From: an uncultured Bifidobacterium sp.
GTDB taxonomy: Bacteria > Actinomycetota > Actinomycetes > Actinomycetales > Bifidobacteriaceae
Direction: 5' to 3'
Assembly: GCF_949292005.1 (NCBI RefSeq)
Contig: NZ_CASEXV010000025.1
Coordinates: forward strand, 1 to 64,000
DNA: 64,000 nucleotides
Shown: in pieces, positions 54,850 to 63,958 of the stretch
How the letters are laid out: the number at the start of each line of letters is the position of its first letter
Position numbering within the stretch: position 1 is the stretch's first letter
Notes under the pieces: generated by a model
The model's input: only the letters and a program-made list of their open reading frames with translations
What the model was told of the DNA's origin: nothing
The model's database searches: none
Program-made: the position numbers and the translations under genes

Positions 54850-55479
54850 ATGACATCGACACCACAGAACGGCACGCCCGGAAACGGCGGATGGAACGAG
54901 GGTCCGGCGTCGAATCCCTTCCGGCTTGTCGAGGAGATGCTTCCGCAGAAGGCCAAAAGCGCAGTGCGGACCAGGTACGGGATTCTGGGCGTGGCCGCCG
55001 TTCTTCTTGGCGGTGCACTTCTTTTCTGGCCAGGGCGGACGCTGTCGGTCGCCGCGATTCTGATTGGAATCTATTTCATCGTGTCGGGTGTGATCCGAAT
55101 CGTGAGCGCACTGGTGGAGCTGGGGCTCCCCGCGGGATGGAGGGTTCTTGACATTCTGGTCGGCGTTCTTCTCTCCGTGGGCGGCGTGATCATGCTCAAG
55201 AACACCACGTTGTCCGCGACGACTCTCGCGGTGCTGGTGACTATGACGGTCGGCATCGGATGGATCATGGAGGGAGTCATCGCGCTGACGGAGTCCTGGA
55301 AGGTTCCGAATTCGGGATGGGCGGTCGCCTATGCGGTTCTGTCCATCATTGCTGGCGTGGTGGTCCTCGTGTTCCCGCTGTCGGCCACGGCCATGATGAT
55401 CATCTTCGCAGCGGTCGCCCTTCTTGTGACCGGAGTGGTGGCGGTCGTCCGAGCGTTCAGTTTCGGCAGGTCCCGCTGA
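54850..55479 (+). CDS. HdeD-like (DUF308) membrane protein
   Basis: A 209-aa membrane protein. After a polar 40-residue N-terminus come six hydrophobic segments in three similar pairs (LGVAAVLLGGALLFWPGRTLSV; VLDILVGVLLSVGGVIML; AVAYAVLSIIAGVVVLVFPLSA), the DUF308 repeat pattern of HdeD acid-resistance proteins. The function in Gram-positives is not established. ATG 54850 follows AGGAGAAC; a longer frame to 54685 is not supported. It lies 54 bp before map, on the same strand. Confidence 0.87.
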   Translation: MTSTPQNGTPGNGGWNEGPASNPFRLVEEMLPQKAKSAVRTRYGILGVAAVLLGGALLFWPGRTLSVAAILIGIYFIVSGVIRIVSALVELGLPAGWRVLDILVGVLLSVGGVIMLKNTTLSATTLAVLVTMTVGIGWIMEGVIALTESWKVPNSGWAVAYAVLSIIAGVVVLVFPLSATAMMIIFAAVALLVTGVVAVVRAFSFGRSR

Positions 55480-55533
55480 CCATCCCGCGGACGGCGCATC
55501 GTTCTTGTTCGTGTGGGGAACTAGGGTGAAGAC

Positions 55534-56313
55534 ATGATTGAGTTGAAGACGCCATCGGAAATCGAGGCGATGAAGCCGGCGGGAAGGTTCGTGGGGTCCA
55601 TTCTCACGGAGCTGCGCAAGCGCACAACCGTCGGCACCAACCTCCTGGAGATTGATGATTATGTCAAAGAGAGGGTTCTGAGTCGCAAAGGCGCGGAATC
55701 CTGCTACGTGGACTACGCTCCCGATTTCGGAACGGGACCGTTCGCCCACTACATCTGCACATCGGTTAACGATGCCGTTCTTCATGGCGTTCCCTACGAC
55801 TACAACCTCAAGGACGGCGACCTCGTCAGCCTCGATCTGGCGCTCAGCGTCGATGGTTGGGTGGGTGATTCGGCGATCAGTTTCGTCGTCGGGCGGGACA
55901 AGAATCCCGAGGATCTGCGTCTTATCGCGTGCACGGAGAAGGCCCTTGAGGCAGGCATCGCGCAGGCGCGGCCGGGCAACCGCCTGGGCGACGTCTCCGC
56001 CGCCATCGGCGATGTGGCGCGGTCGGATGGGTACACGGTCAATGTGGAGTTCGGCGGGCACGGCGTGGGGCACGTTATGCATGGCGATCCGCATGTGGCC
56101 AACGACGGGCGGGCCGGCCACGGATACCGTCTTCGTCCGGGTCTGGTCATCGCCATTGAGCCTTGGTTCATGGCGACGACCGACGAGATCTATCAGGATC
56201 CGAAGGATGGATGGACGTTGCGCTCCTCGGATGGATCCCGGGGCGCGCACACCGAGCACACCATCGCCATCACCGAGGATGGTCCGGTCATCCTCACTGC
56301 GCGGGACGAGTAA
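55534..56313 (+). CDS. map: Methionine aminopeptidase, type I
   Basis: A 259-aa metalloenzyme that removes initiator methionine from new proteins. The pita-bread fold has His84 in LHGVPYDYN, the metal Asp pair in LDLALSVDGWVGDSAISF, GGHGVGHVMHGDP and the Glu of the AIEPWF and HTEHTIAIT segments. ATG 55534 has no strong ribosome-binding site; TAGGGT (55522-55527) lies six bases upstream, as for a leaderless transcript. A strong hairpin separates it from gltA. Confidence 0.96.
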   Translation: MIELKTPSEIEAMKPAGRFVGSILTELRKRTTVGTNLLEIDDYVKERVLSRKGAESCYVDYAPDFGTGPFAHYICTSVNDAVLHGVPYDYNLKDGDLVSLDLALSVDGWVGDSAISFVVGRDKNPEDLRLIACTEKALEAGIAQARPGNRLGDVSAAIGDVARSDGYTVNVEFGGHGVGHVMHGDPHVANDGRAGHGYRLRPGLVIAIEPWFMATTDEIYQDPKDGWTLRSSDGSRGAHTEHTIAITEDGPVILTARDE

Positions 56314-56332
56314 GTGACCACGGATCGATGCG

Positions 56333-56368
56333 CCATGCGGCCTGGGGCCTACGCCCCGGGCCGCATGG
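56333..56368 (+). terminator. Strong hairpin between map and gltA
   Basis: Sixteen-pair stem (56333-56348 with 56353-56368) with one G-U and the loop CTAC. It starts 20 bases after the map stop and ends 32 bases before the gltA start. The following bases are not T-rich, so it may be a terminator of low efficiency, an mRNA processing or stability element, or an element within the gltA leader. Confidence 0.5.
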
Positions 56369-56400
56369 GTATGTATCGCCATTGAGAGGAGGACGCGCTG

Positions 56401-57696
56401 ATGAGTTCGGCGGAGTTCGATGTCGATGACAATAAATTCACGCTTCCAGTCGTCAAGGCGACGGAAGGACCCGATGGCATCGTCGTGTCCAAGTTGCGCA
56501 ACGATGGATGGGTGACGCTGGACCCGGGATTTTTGACCACCGCGCAGTGCGAATCCAAGATCACGTTCATCGATGGAAGCAAATCCGTTCTGCGGTATCG
56601 CGGGTATCCGATCGAGCAGCTGTGCGAGAAGTCGGACTTCCTGGAGGTCGCGTGGCTTCTGCGGCATGGCGAGCTTCCTACGCAGGAGCAGTACGACCGC
56701 TTCTGCTCGGACATCAACCATCGGACGATGGTGGGCGAGGATTTCCGCACGTTTATGGGTTCCTTCCCCCGGACGGCCCATCCCATGAGCATGCTGGCCT
56801 CGGCGGTCAACGCCTTGGCGACGTTCTATCCGGACACTACTGACGTCTCGGACTCGGACCAGCTCGACGAGGCGGCCACCATCATCATGGCCAAGGTGCG
56901 GACCATCGTGAGCTACATATTCCGCCGCCGGCGTGATGAGCCCATGCTGTTTCCCGACTATTCGCGGGGCTATGTGGACGATTTCCTCCGCATGTGCTTC
57001 GCGGTGCCGTATGAGCCCTTCGAATCCGATCCATTGTATGTGCATGCCCTCGGACGGTTGCTGATCATCCATGCCGACCATGAGCAGAACTGCTCGACGT
57101 CGGTTGTGAGGATAGCGGGAAGCGCGCACGCCAACCTGTACTCCGCGATCGCCGCGGGAATCAACGCACTGTCCGGACCGTTGCACGGCGGAGCCAACGA
57201 GGCAGTGCTTCGCCAGCTCAAAGCCATCCGAGACTCGGGAAAGACTGTCGAGGAGTTCGTCGAATGGTCCAAGGAGAACGGACGGCGAATCTCCGGACTG
57301 GGGCATCGCGTCTATAAGTCCTATGATCCGCGCGCCGCAATCGCCAAGCAATATTTGGAGAAGATCATGGCAAGGTCGGACACCTCTCGTTTGCCTGCCG
57401 ACGAACGGGCTCTTTTCGATGTCGCGACCGAGCTTGAGCGCATCGCCATGAGCGACGAGTATTTCATCTCCAGACATCTCTATCCGAACGTCGATTTCTA
57501 CACGGGTCTCATCTATCGCGCCATAGGCTTCGATCCCGCGATGTTCACTACGCTGTTCGCCTTGGGAAGGATTCCGGGGTGGATCGCCCAGTACCGTGAG
57601 ATGCTTGCGGACCCCAACACCAAGATAGGCCGTCCCCGGCAGGTGTACACGGGCGAGGATGAGAGGCCATACGTTCCTATGTGCGACAGGGGATGA
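56401..57696 (+). CDS. gltA: Citrate synthase
   Basis: A 431-aa type II citrate synthase that condenses oxaloacetate with acetyl-CoA. Catalytic residues are His262 in GPLHGGANEAVL, His302 in GLGHRVYKSYDPRA and Asp365 in NVDFYTGLIYRAIGF. The N-terminal segment DGWVTLDPGFLTTAQCESKITFIDG is that of the Gram-negative/actinobacterial hexameric form. ATG 56401 follows GAGAGGAGG. No other citric-acid-cycle gene is in the window; in bifidobacteria the enzyme serves glutamate synthesis. It converges on dapD. Confidence 0.97.
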   Translation: MSSAEFDVDDNKFTLPVVKATEGPDGIVVSKLRNDGWVTLDPGFLTTAQCESKITFIDGSKSVLRYRGYPIEQLCEKSDFLEVAWLLRHGELPTQEQYDRFCSDINHRTMVGEDFRTFMGSFPRTAHPMSMLASAVNALATFYPDTTDVSDSDQLDEAATIIMAKVRTIVSYIFRRRRDEPMLFPDYSRGYVDDFLRMCFAVPYEPFESDPLYVHALGRLLIIHADHEQNCSTSVVRIAGSAHANLYSAIAAGINALSGPLHGGANEAVLRQLKAIRDSGKTVEEFVEWSKENGRRISGLGHRVYKSYDPRAAIAKQYLEKIMARSDTSRLPADERALFDVATELERIAMSDEYFISRHLYPNVDFYTGLIYRAIGFDPAMFTTLFALGRIPGWIAQYREMLADPNTKIGRPRQVYTGEDERPYVPMCDRG

Positions 57697-57787
57697 TGCA
57701 AAGGGCAACGGGTGATGCCCGTTTGTGGAATCCCGCCCATCCGCGAACCGCATGACATAGTGCGTTAGGGGTTGGGTGGGATCGTCG

Positions 57788-58783
57788 TCAGTTCCTGTGG
57801 AGCTTCTCGTTGAGGGCGATGCCGACTTTTCGGTACCGGGCCTCGATCGCTCCGGTGACCGAATTGCGGATGAACAGGATGTTGTTCTTGCCGCTGAGCT
57901 CGGCAGCTTTCACCACGTCAAGAGGTTCACCCGCAGCCACCTTCGATTTGTCATGGATGGTGACCTTGGTGCCGGCGGTGATGTACAGTCCCGCCTCGAC
58001 GACGCAGTTGTCTCCCAGAGAGATTCCGATCCCGGCGTTCGCCCCGAGAAGACTGTGCTCCCCGATGGAGTTCCGCAGCCTTCCACCACCTGACAGCGTG
58101 CCCATGATTGACGATCCTCCGCCGATGTCCGATCCGTCGCCCACAACGACGCCTTGCGACACGCGGCCCTCGACCATCGACACCCCAAGCGTCCCGGCGT
58201 TGAAGTTCACGAAGCCCGCGTGCATCACGGTCGTTCCCGACGACAGATAGGCCCCAAGCCTCACCCTGTCCGCGTCTCCGATGCGCACGCCCGTGGGAAC
58301 GACATAATCGACCATGCGGGGGAACTTGTCGACGCCCAGCACGCAGACGGTCTCGGGGGTGGACCGGTTCTCACCACGGGATGCGGCCTCCATCACGGCG
58401 AGTCGTCGAAGAGCGAACCCCTCCACCGGGAACGGGCCGTGATCGGTCCACACAACCGTCGTCAGAGCCGAGAAGATTCCCTCGAGATTGATGGTGTTCG
58501 GCTTGACGAGTCGTGTGCTCAGCAGATGAAGGCGAAGGTAGGCATCCGCCGCGTTAGTGATGGGGGACTGCAGATCCACGTCGGTGAACACCGGAACTCG
58601 TCGCACGCCCCGGTTGTCGAGGTTGGGAAGGACAAGCGCCCCGAAGCCGTGGTCGGGACGGTCGGCCGCCGTCGGTGCCGCCCCCAGATGGGGGTCGGGA
58701 TACCACGTGTCCAGCGTCGTTCCCTGATCGTCGATCGACGCCAAACCCCAGCCCCATGCGTGGGTAAGTGTGTCCTCTGCCAT
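57788..58783 (-). CDS. dapD: 2,3,4,5-tetrahydropyridine-2,6-dicarboxylate N-succinyltransferase
   Basis: A 331-aa enzyme of the succinylase route to meso-diaminopimelate and lysine. The N-terminal domain is followed by a left-handed beta-helix with hexapeptide repeats ([50 protein letters not shown]). [22 protein letters not shown] is typical of the actinobacterial branch. ATG 58783 follows GGAAAGGA; the much longer frame reaching 59437 runs through other genes and is spurious. gltA converges on it across about 90 bp that include a small hairpin (57707-57723). Confidence 0.95.
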   Translation of the reverse strand: MAEDTLTHAWGWGLASIDDQGTTLDTWYPDPHLGAAPTAADRPDHGFGALVLPNLDNRGVRRVPVFTDVDLQSPITNAADAYLRLHLLSTRLVKPNTINLEGIFSALTTVVWTDHGPFPVEGFALRRLAVMEAASRGENRSTPETVCVLGVDKFPRMVDYVVPTGVRIGDADRVRLGAYLSSGTTVMHAGFVNFNAGTLGVSMVEGRVSQGVVVGDGSDIGGGSSIMGTLSGGGRLRNSIGEHSLLGANAGIGISLGDNCVVEAGLYITAGTKVTIHDKSKVAAGEPLDVVKAAELSGKNNILFIRNSVTGAIEARYRKVGIALNEKLHRN

Positions 58784-58921
58784 GCCGTGATTCCTTTCCG
58801 CCGGAGGATCGCGTCCGGCGGCCCACGACAGGCCCCGTCGCACGTCCAATTGAGACCAACTGTACAGCTCCGTCATCGACGCGACGAGGAGAATTCCACG
58901 ATCGTGCGTACAATGGCCGGC

Positions 58922-59053
58922 ATGAGCGACGGCAGGGATGACAGAGAGCGGCGTGAGCGGCGGCAGAGGTTGGTCGCGCGTGTCGTGTGCGTCGTCGTTG
59001 TGGCCTCGATGTTTGTGGCGCTGGTTCTTCCCGCCATCTATTCCGGTCTTTGA
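58922..59053 (+). CDS. Small single-pass membrane protein
   Basis: A 43-aa protein with a highly charged N-terminus ([19 protein letters not shown]) and one hydrophobic helix ([20 protein letters not shown]). It is too short for a family call. Evidence for a real gene is the near-perfect -10 box TACAAT (58909-58914) seven bases before the ATG, the pattern of leaderless genes in this window, and the sensible membrane topology. It is divergent from dapD and precedes prfB. Confidence 0.6.
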   Translation: MSDGRDDRERRERRQRLVARVVCVVVVASMFVALVLPAIYSGL

Positions 59054-59197
59054 CGGATTTTCGGCATGATGCGGACGCCCGACGGCCCACGGGGCGATGA
59101 CCGCTGAGGAGTGTGGGCGTGGTGCGATGTGTGGACAGTGGATATGGTGGGCCGGCGGGAAGTCCGGCACGGACGATGACGGAATATGGTGGTGATG

Positions 59198-60349
59198 ATG
59201 GCAGATTTTGATTACGCTCAGGAGCTTGCGCAGATCGATGAGAAAAGTGCGATGATGTCGAAGGCGTTGGATGTCGACGAGCTTCGCGACAGCATCAGGA
59301 GCCTGGAGGTCCAGGCGGCGGAGCCCGGCCTGTGGGATGATCCCGAGCACGCGCAGAAGGTGACGACGCATCTGTCGGTAGCCCAGTCGCAGTTGAGGCG
59401 GCTGGAGGACCTTGCCCGCCGCATTGAGGATGTCCACACTTTAGTGGAGTTGGGCCGTGAGGAATCCGACAAGGAATCCCTTGAAGAGGCGCGGGCCGAG
59501 ATCACTTCGATTCGTTCCGATCTGGCGGATCTTGAGGTGCAGACGCTGCTCGATGGAGAATACGACGCGCGCTCCGCCGTCGTTACCCTGCGATCGGGCG
59601 CCGGAGGTGTCGATGCCGCTGACTTCACCCAGATGCTTCTGCGTATGTATCTTCGGTGGGCGGAGCGTCATGGATACAAAACGACGATGATGGACACCTC
59701 GTACGCCGAGGAGGCTGGGATCAAATCCGCCACCTTCCGCGTCGACGCGCCATACGCGTATGGACGGATGTCTGTCGAGGGAGGAACGCACAGATTGGTC
59801 CGCATATCGCCGTTCGACAATCAGGGCAGGAGGCAGACCAGCTTCGCGGCCGTGGAGGTCGTGCCACTCGTCGAGGCGACCGATCACATTGACGTGCCCG
59901 ATTCCGACATCCGAGTCGACACCTACTGTTCCTCGGGTCCAGGGGGACAGGGGGTCAACACCACGTATTCCGCCGTTCGGATCACGCATTTCCCCACGGG
60001 GATCGTGGTGACCATGCAGGACGAACGTAGCCAGATCCAGAACAGGGCGGCGGCGATGGCCGTTCTCCAGTCGCGGCTTCTTGTTCTGCGCCATGAGGAG
60101 GAGGCGCGGAAGAAGAAGGAGCTCGCGGGGGACATCAAGGCGAGTTGGGGAGACCAGATGCGGTCCTACGTGCTGCATCCCTATCAGATGGTCAAGGATC
60201 TGCGCACCGGCTATGAGACCTCGCAGACCCAAGCGGTCTTCGACGGGGATATCGATGCGTTCATCGAGGCGGGAATCCGATGGCGACATGAGCAACGCAA
60301 GGCAGAGCAGGCCGGCTCGGATGCCGCCAACGGTTCGACTGGAAAGTAG
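59198..60349 (+). CDS. prfB: Peptide chain release factor 2
   Basis: A 383-aa release factor that reads UGA and UAA. The SPF motif is in [15 protein letters not shown] and the GGQ motif at 249-251 in [16 protein letters not shown]. The frame is continuous through the region where many bacteria have a programmed +1 frameshift, so autoregulation by frameshifting is absent. ATG 59198 is chosen because TATGGT (59185-59190) lies seven bases upstream, suggesting a leaderless start; ATGs at 59186 and 59195 are alternatives. ftsE follows after 33 bp. Confidence 0.96.
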   Translation: MADFDYAQELAQIDEKSAMMSKALDVDELRDSIRSLEVQAAEPGLWDDPEHAQKVTTHLSVAQSQLRRLEDLARRIEDVHTLVELGREESDKESLEEARAEITSIRSDLADLEVQTLLDGEYDARSAVVTLRSGAGGVDAADFTQMLLRMYLRWAERHGYKTTMMDTSYAEEAGIKSATFRVDAPYAYGRMSVEGGTHRLVRISPFDNQGRRQTSFAAVEVVPLVEATDHIDVPDSDIRVDTYCSSGPGGQGVNTTYSAVRITHFPTGIVVTMQDERSQIQNRAAAMAVLQSRLLVLRHEEEARKKKELAGDIKASWGDQMRSYVLHPYQMVKDLRTGYETSQTQAVFDGDIDAFIEAGIRWRHEQRKAEQAGSDAANGSTGK

Positions 60350-60382
60350 ATTCCACGTGGGAAACGGGAAGGATGACGCGAC

Positions 60383-61534
60383 ATGGCGCTGATCACTTTG
60401 GACAAGGTGTCGAAGGTCTATCCCAAGGGCACACGCCCGGCGTTGGACGATATCACGCTCCACATTAATCGTGGTGATTTCGTGTTTCTTGTGGGATCGT
60501 CCGGCTCGGGGAAGACCACCTTGCTCAGTCTGCTCCTTCGGGAGGAAGAGGCCACCGATGGGGAGATCCACGTAGCGGGCAACGATTTGAGAAGGCTGCC
60601 CAACAGGCAGATTCCGCGCTACCGCCGGTCGTTGGGCTTCGTTTTCCAGGATTACAAGCTTCTCAACAATAAAACCGTTTGGCAGAACGTGGCCTTCGCT
60701 TTGGCGGTGATCGGCGAGAGCAGGTCCACCATCAGAACGATGGTCCCCAAGGTTCTCGAAACGGTGGGACTGACGGGCAAGGAGCGCAACTATCCCCATG
60801 AGCTGTCGGGCGGCGAGGCCCAGCGTGTGGCCATAGCGCGTGCCTACGTCAACCATCCGCAGATTCTTCTTGCGGATGAACCGACGGGAAACCTCGACCC
60901 CACAACATCGCTGGGAATCATGGAGGTGCTTGATTCCATCAATCGTCTGGGAACGACCATCGTGATGGCGACCCACAACGAGGAGATCGTCAATTCCATG
61001 AGACGACGCGTGGTCGAGCTCCATGAAGGGGTTATCGTGCGCGACGAGGCCCGTGGGTCGTACGACTCGTCCCTGTATTACGAGAAAGAGTCGGCTGTCG
61101 CCGAATCATCCCAACCACGGTCTCTAACCATCGATGGCGAGGATGACGGCATCGCACGACTCGCGACCTCCCTGCACTCGGGCAGGGTCGGACGCTATGG
61201 TGAGGCCTTCCAGCCAGTCGAAACGACGATGACCTGGGGCAAGGGAATCGATTTGGAATCGCAGGGGGCGGCGGGATCTCAGGAATCACGAGAACAGGAG
61301 GATTCGGAGGAGCGGAATCCTCAGGATGGGGTCCAATCAGGGGCTCTTCCGCCATCTCCACCATCTCCGCCAACACCTCCCGAACCGCCGGTTCCTGTCG
61401 AACGGTCAGCAGAGGGAGCCCAACAACAGTCCGATGTCGAGCAGGGTTCTGGTATCCAGCGGCCACAGGACGAGATGGACGGCATCGGGGCCGATTCCGC
61501 GCGTGAGGCGCCCGCCAAGGAGAGTGGACGATGA
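60383..61534 (+). CDS. ftsE: Cell division ATP-binding protein FtsE with long C-terminal extension
   Basis: A 383-aa ATPase that powers the FtsX-dependent activation of cell-wall hydrolases at the septum. The ABC core spans residues 1-225: Walker A GSSGSGKT at 38-45, signature LSGGEAQR, Walker B ILLADEPTGNLD and the switch His in ATHNEE. Most FtsE proteins end there. Here some 155 more residues follow, acidic and Gln/Glu-rich with a proline run (PPSPPSPPTPPEPP), presumably disordered. Its stop overlaps the ftsX start (ATGA). Confidence 0.95.
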   Translation: MALITLDKVSKVYPKGTRPALDDITLHINRGDFVFLVGSSGSGKTTLLSLLLREEEATDGEIHVAGNDLRRLPNRQIPRYRRSLGFVFQDYKLLNNKTVWQNVAFALAVIGESRSTIRTMVPKVLETVGLTGKERNYPHELSGGEAQRVAIARAYVNHPQILLADEPTGNLDPTTSLGIMEVLDSINRLGTTIVMATHNEEIVNSMRRRVVELHEGVIVRDEARGSYDSSLYYEKESAVAESSQPRSLTIDGEDDGIARLATSLHSGRVGRYGEAFQPVETTMTWGKGIDLESQGAAGSQESREQEDSEERNPQDGVQSGALPPSPPSPPTPPEPPVPVERSAEGAQQQSDVEQGSGIQRPQDEMDGIGADSAREAPAKESGR

Positions 61535-62451
61535 GACCACGATTTGTCGTGTCGGAGATATGGACCAGCTTCACCCGCAACATTCCGATGATTCTGTCGG
61601 TGACATTGGTCACGTTCATCTCGTTTCTTTTCATCGGCGCGTCCGGGCTTCTTCAACTGCAGATAGTCAAGGCGAAGGGTGACTGGTACGACAAGGTCGA
61701 GGTCGTCGTTTGGCTGTGTCCGGACGGGACGAGCCAGTCGGCGAATTGCACCGGAAGCGCGGCCACCGCCGCCCAGATCACTGATCTGGAGAAGACAATC
61801 AGGGATGAGCTGTCATCCGACGTCGCAAAAACCACGTTCATGAGCAAGGGGGAGTTCTACAAGAACTCCTTCCTCAAGCAGTACCCCGACGGCGAGTTTC
61901 AGGGACGGACGCTCACTGCCAGCGATATGCAGGACTCCCTGTGGTTGAAGCTGAAGAATCCCGAAAGATACAAGGTCGTCGCCGAAGTCCTGTCCGGCAG
62001 GGAGGGGGTCGAGGAGGTCAGCGACCAGCGGCAGATATTCGAACCGGTATTCACCGTGTTGAACAAGGCCACCGTCGTGACCATCGCGCTGGCGGTGGTG
62101 ATGGTGGTGGTGGCGATTATGCTCACCGGCACCACGATTCGGATGTCCGCGGCATCCCGGCGGCAGGAGACCGAGATCATGCGGCTTGTGGGCGCTTCGA
62201 ATTGGACGATACGGCTGCCGTTCATCCTCGAGGGGGCCATCGCATCGATTCTCGGATCGGTGCTGTCCTGCGTGACATTGGCTGTGGTTGTCAAAGTGTT
62301 CATCACGGATTGGCTGGTGGACAACATCTCATGGATGCCGTTCGTTGACCAGACGACTGTATGGACCATATCTCCTATCATCATCGGTGGCGCGGCGGTT
62401 CTGTCAATAGCCACCTCGTCGATCGCGTTGCGGCGGTATCTGCGGGCATGA
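61531..62451 (+). CDS. ftsX: Cell division protein FtsX
   Basis: A 306-aa membrane partner of FtsE. It has an N-terminal helix (about residues 20-45), an external domain (about 45-180) that contacts the hydrolase, and three C-terminal helices with the FtsX/MacB fold (VVTIALAVVMVVVAIMLTGTTIRMSAASRRQETEIMRLVGAS). Two cysteines in the external domain (CPDGTSQSANC) might form a disulfide. It starts in an ATGA overlap with ftsE. The next gene encodes the probable partner hydrolase. Confidence 0.95.
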   Translation: MRPRFVVSEIWTSFTRNIPMILSVTLVTFISFLFIGASGLLQLQIVKAKGDWYDKVEVVVWLCPDGTSQSANCTGSAATAAQITDLEKTIRDELSSDVAKTTFMSKGEFYKNSFLKQYPDGEFQGRTLTASDMQDSLWLKLKNPERYKVVAEVLSGREGVEEVSDQRQIFEPVFTVLNKATVVTIALAVVMVVVAIMLTGTTIRMSAASRRQETEIMRLVGASNWTIRLPFILEGAIASILGSVLSCVTLAVVVKVFITDWLVDNISWMPFVDQTTVWTISPIIIGGAAVLSIATSSIALRRYLRA

Positions 62452-62533
62452 TTCCATTCATCCCGTGTCTTAGGACGGACACCGCCTGCTATCGTGGGTG
62501 TCACTGACGCAGCTATGGAAAGGAACCCCATCA

Positions 62534-63919
62534 ATGATGAAGGGACGAACCTTGTCGGCGGCGATCGCCGCGGGAATCGTGTGCCTGGGACTCGTTATCC
62601 CACCCCTTGCGATGGATGCGCAGCCGGCCTACGCCATCTCCTATAGCGATCTGCAGAGCGCGAAGAACAGCAAGGCAAGCAGCACCGCGCGTGAGGAGGA
62701 GCTTCGTTCCCAGCTGTCGGGTGTGAAATCCGATCTCGCGGACAAGATCGTGGAGCTGGATGACATCACCAACACACAGATTCCGGCTGCGCAAAAGAAG
62801 GTGACCGCCGCGAATGAGGCGGCCGCCGCCGCGCAGGCCGAGGCGAAAGCGGCAGCCCAGCGGCTTGCCGCGGCGCAAAAAGACAAGACGAATCTGGAGA
62901 AGAGCATCGCCAAGACCGGTGTGGACTACGACGATGCGAAGGCCGCCGTCGCCCAGATGGCACGTCAGGATATGCGCGGATCCGACGCTTCGGACATGAT
63001 GAGCATCGTCACGGGTTCCACAAGCACCAAGGATTTCATCAGCTCGATGCAATCCAAGGACGCCCTCTCCCGCAATGAGTCCAACGCGGCCAGCGACGCC
63101 GCCACCACGCTGAGTGTCTCCATGAACCGTGCCCAGCGCCTCGCCGCCATCGAGAAGCGTATCTCCACCCTGAAAACGGCGGCGGACACCAAGGCCGCGG
63201 CGGCGAAAGCGTCCGCGGAGCAGGCGCAGAGCGAAAGGGCCAATCTTGACGTCCTCCGGCAGAAGGGCGAGGCGGCCAGGGCTGAGCTGGAATCCCAACA
63301 GAGCCAAATCACAAGCGCAGTAGCGGCTCAGGCCGCCAAGACCCTCATGCTTGAGTCGCAACTTGACTCATACAACCGTCAGTACGCCGCCCAGCAGGCG
63401 GCCGCGGCGGCCAAGGTCGATAACGGGAAGCAGGGGTCGACGGATTCGTCGTCAAATGGCTCGTCCAGTGGTGGTTCCTCGGGTGGTGGCTCGTCGAACG
63501 GTGGTTCCTCGTCGAACGGTGGTTCCTCGGGTGGTGGCTCGTCGAACGGTGGATCCTCGAGTCAGGGCACATCGAACGGCGATTACGGCAACGCCTATGT
63601 CGCGGGGCAATGCACCTGGTGGGCGTATGACCGCCGTCGTCAGATGGGAATATCGACGCCCTCGTATCTGGGCAACGGCGGACAGTGGTGGGCGACTGCG
63701 CCGAACTACGGTCTCGTCGTGAACCACACGCCTCAGGTGGGGGCGGCCATATCCTTCCTTCCCGGACAGTTGAACGCGGACAGCACCTATGGACATGTCG
63801 GCGTGGTGGAAAGCGTGTCCGGCAACACCATCACGATCTCCGAAATGAACTACAAGGGGCCATTCATCGTCAGCCCCAGGACGATCTCCAACGCGTCCCA
63901 GTATTGGTATGTGCACTGA
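62534..63919 (+). CDS. Secreted coiled-coil/CHAP peptidoglycan hydrolase (PcsB-like)
   Basis: A 461-aa secreted protein. The signal peptide ends near AQPAYA. A long coiled coil (about residues 40-300, Ala/Gln/Lys/Glu-rich) is the part that would engage FtsX. A Gly/Ser/Asn linker follows, then the CHAP amidase/endopeptidase domain with Cys360 in AGQCTWWAYDRR and His421 in YGHVGVVESV. ATG 62534 follows GGAAAGGAA. Its place after ftsEX mirrors FtsEX-PcsB/RipC systems that split daughter cells. The linker DNA contains a 35-bp direct repeat (63470-63504, 63518-63552). Confidence 0.94.
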   Translation: MMKGRTLSAAIAAGIVCLGLVIPPLAMDAQPAYAISYSDLQSAKNSKASSTAREEELRSQLSGVKSDLADKIVELDDITNTQIPAAQKKVTAANEAAAAAQAEAKAAAQRLAAAQKDKTNLEKSIAKTGVDYDDAKAAVAQMARQDMRGSDASDMMSIVTGSTSTKDFISSMQSKDALSRNESNAASDAATTLSVSMNRAQRLAAIEKRISTLKTAADTKAAAAKASAEQAQSERANLDVLRQKGEAARAELESQQSQITSAVAAQAAKTLMLESQLDSYNRQYAAQQAAAAAKVDNGKQGSTDSSSNGSSSGGSSGGGSSNGGSSSNGGSSGGGSSNGGSSSQGTSNGDYGNAYVAGQCTWWAYDRRRQMGISTPSYLGNGGQWWATAPNYGLVVNHTPQVGAAISFLPGQLNADSTYGHVGVVESVSGNTITISEMNYKGPFIVSPRTISNASQYWYVH

Positions 63920-63958
63920 CGCGCGCTGAGAATCGGAATCGAGGAAGAGGAAGCAATC

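Noticed and set aside
54745..57753. A 1002-codon frame antisense to the HdeD-like gene, map and gltA
   Set aside because: It is the mirror of three well-supported genes; long antisense frames are expected at this GC content.
59198..59300. Programmed frameshift in prfB
   Set aside because: The reading frame is continuous through the N-terminal region, with no internal TGA or shifted frame.
57788..59437. A 549-codon minus-strand reading that extends dapD upstream
   Set aside because: It covers the small membrane gene and the prfB start on the other strand, whereas ATG 58783 has a good ribosome-binding site and gives the normal DapD length.
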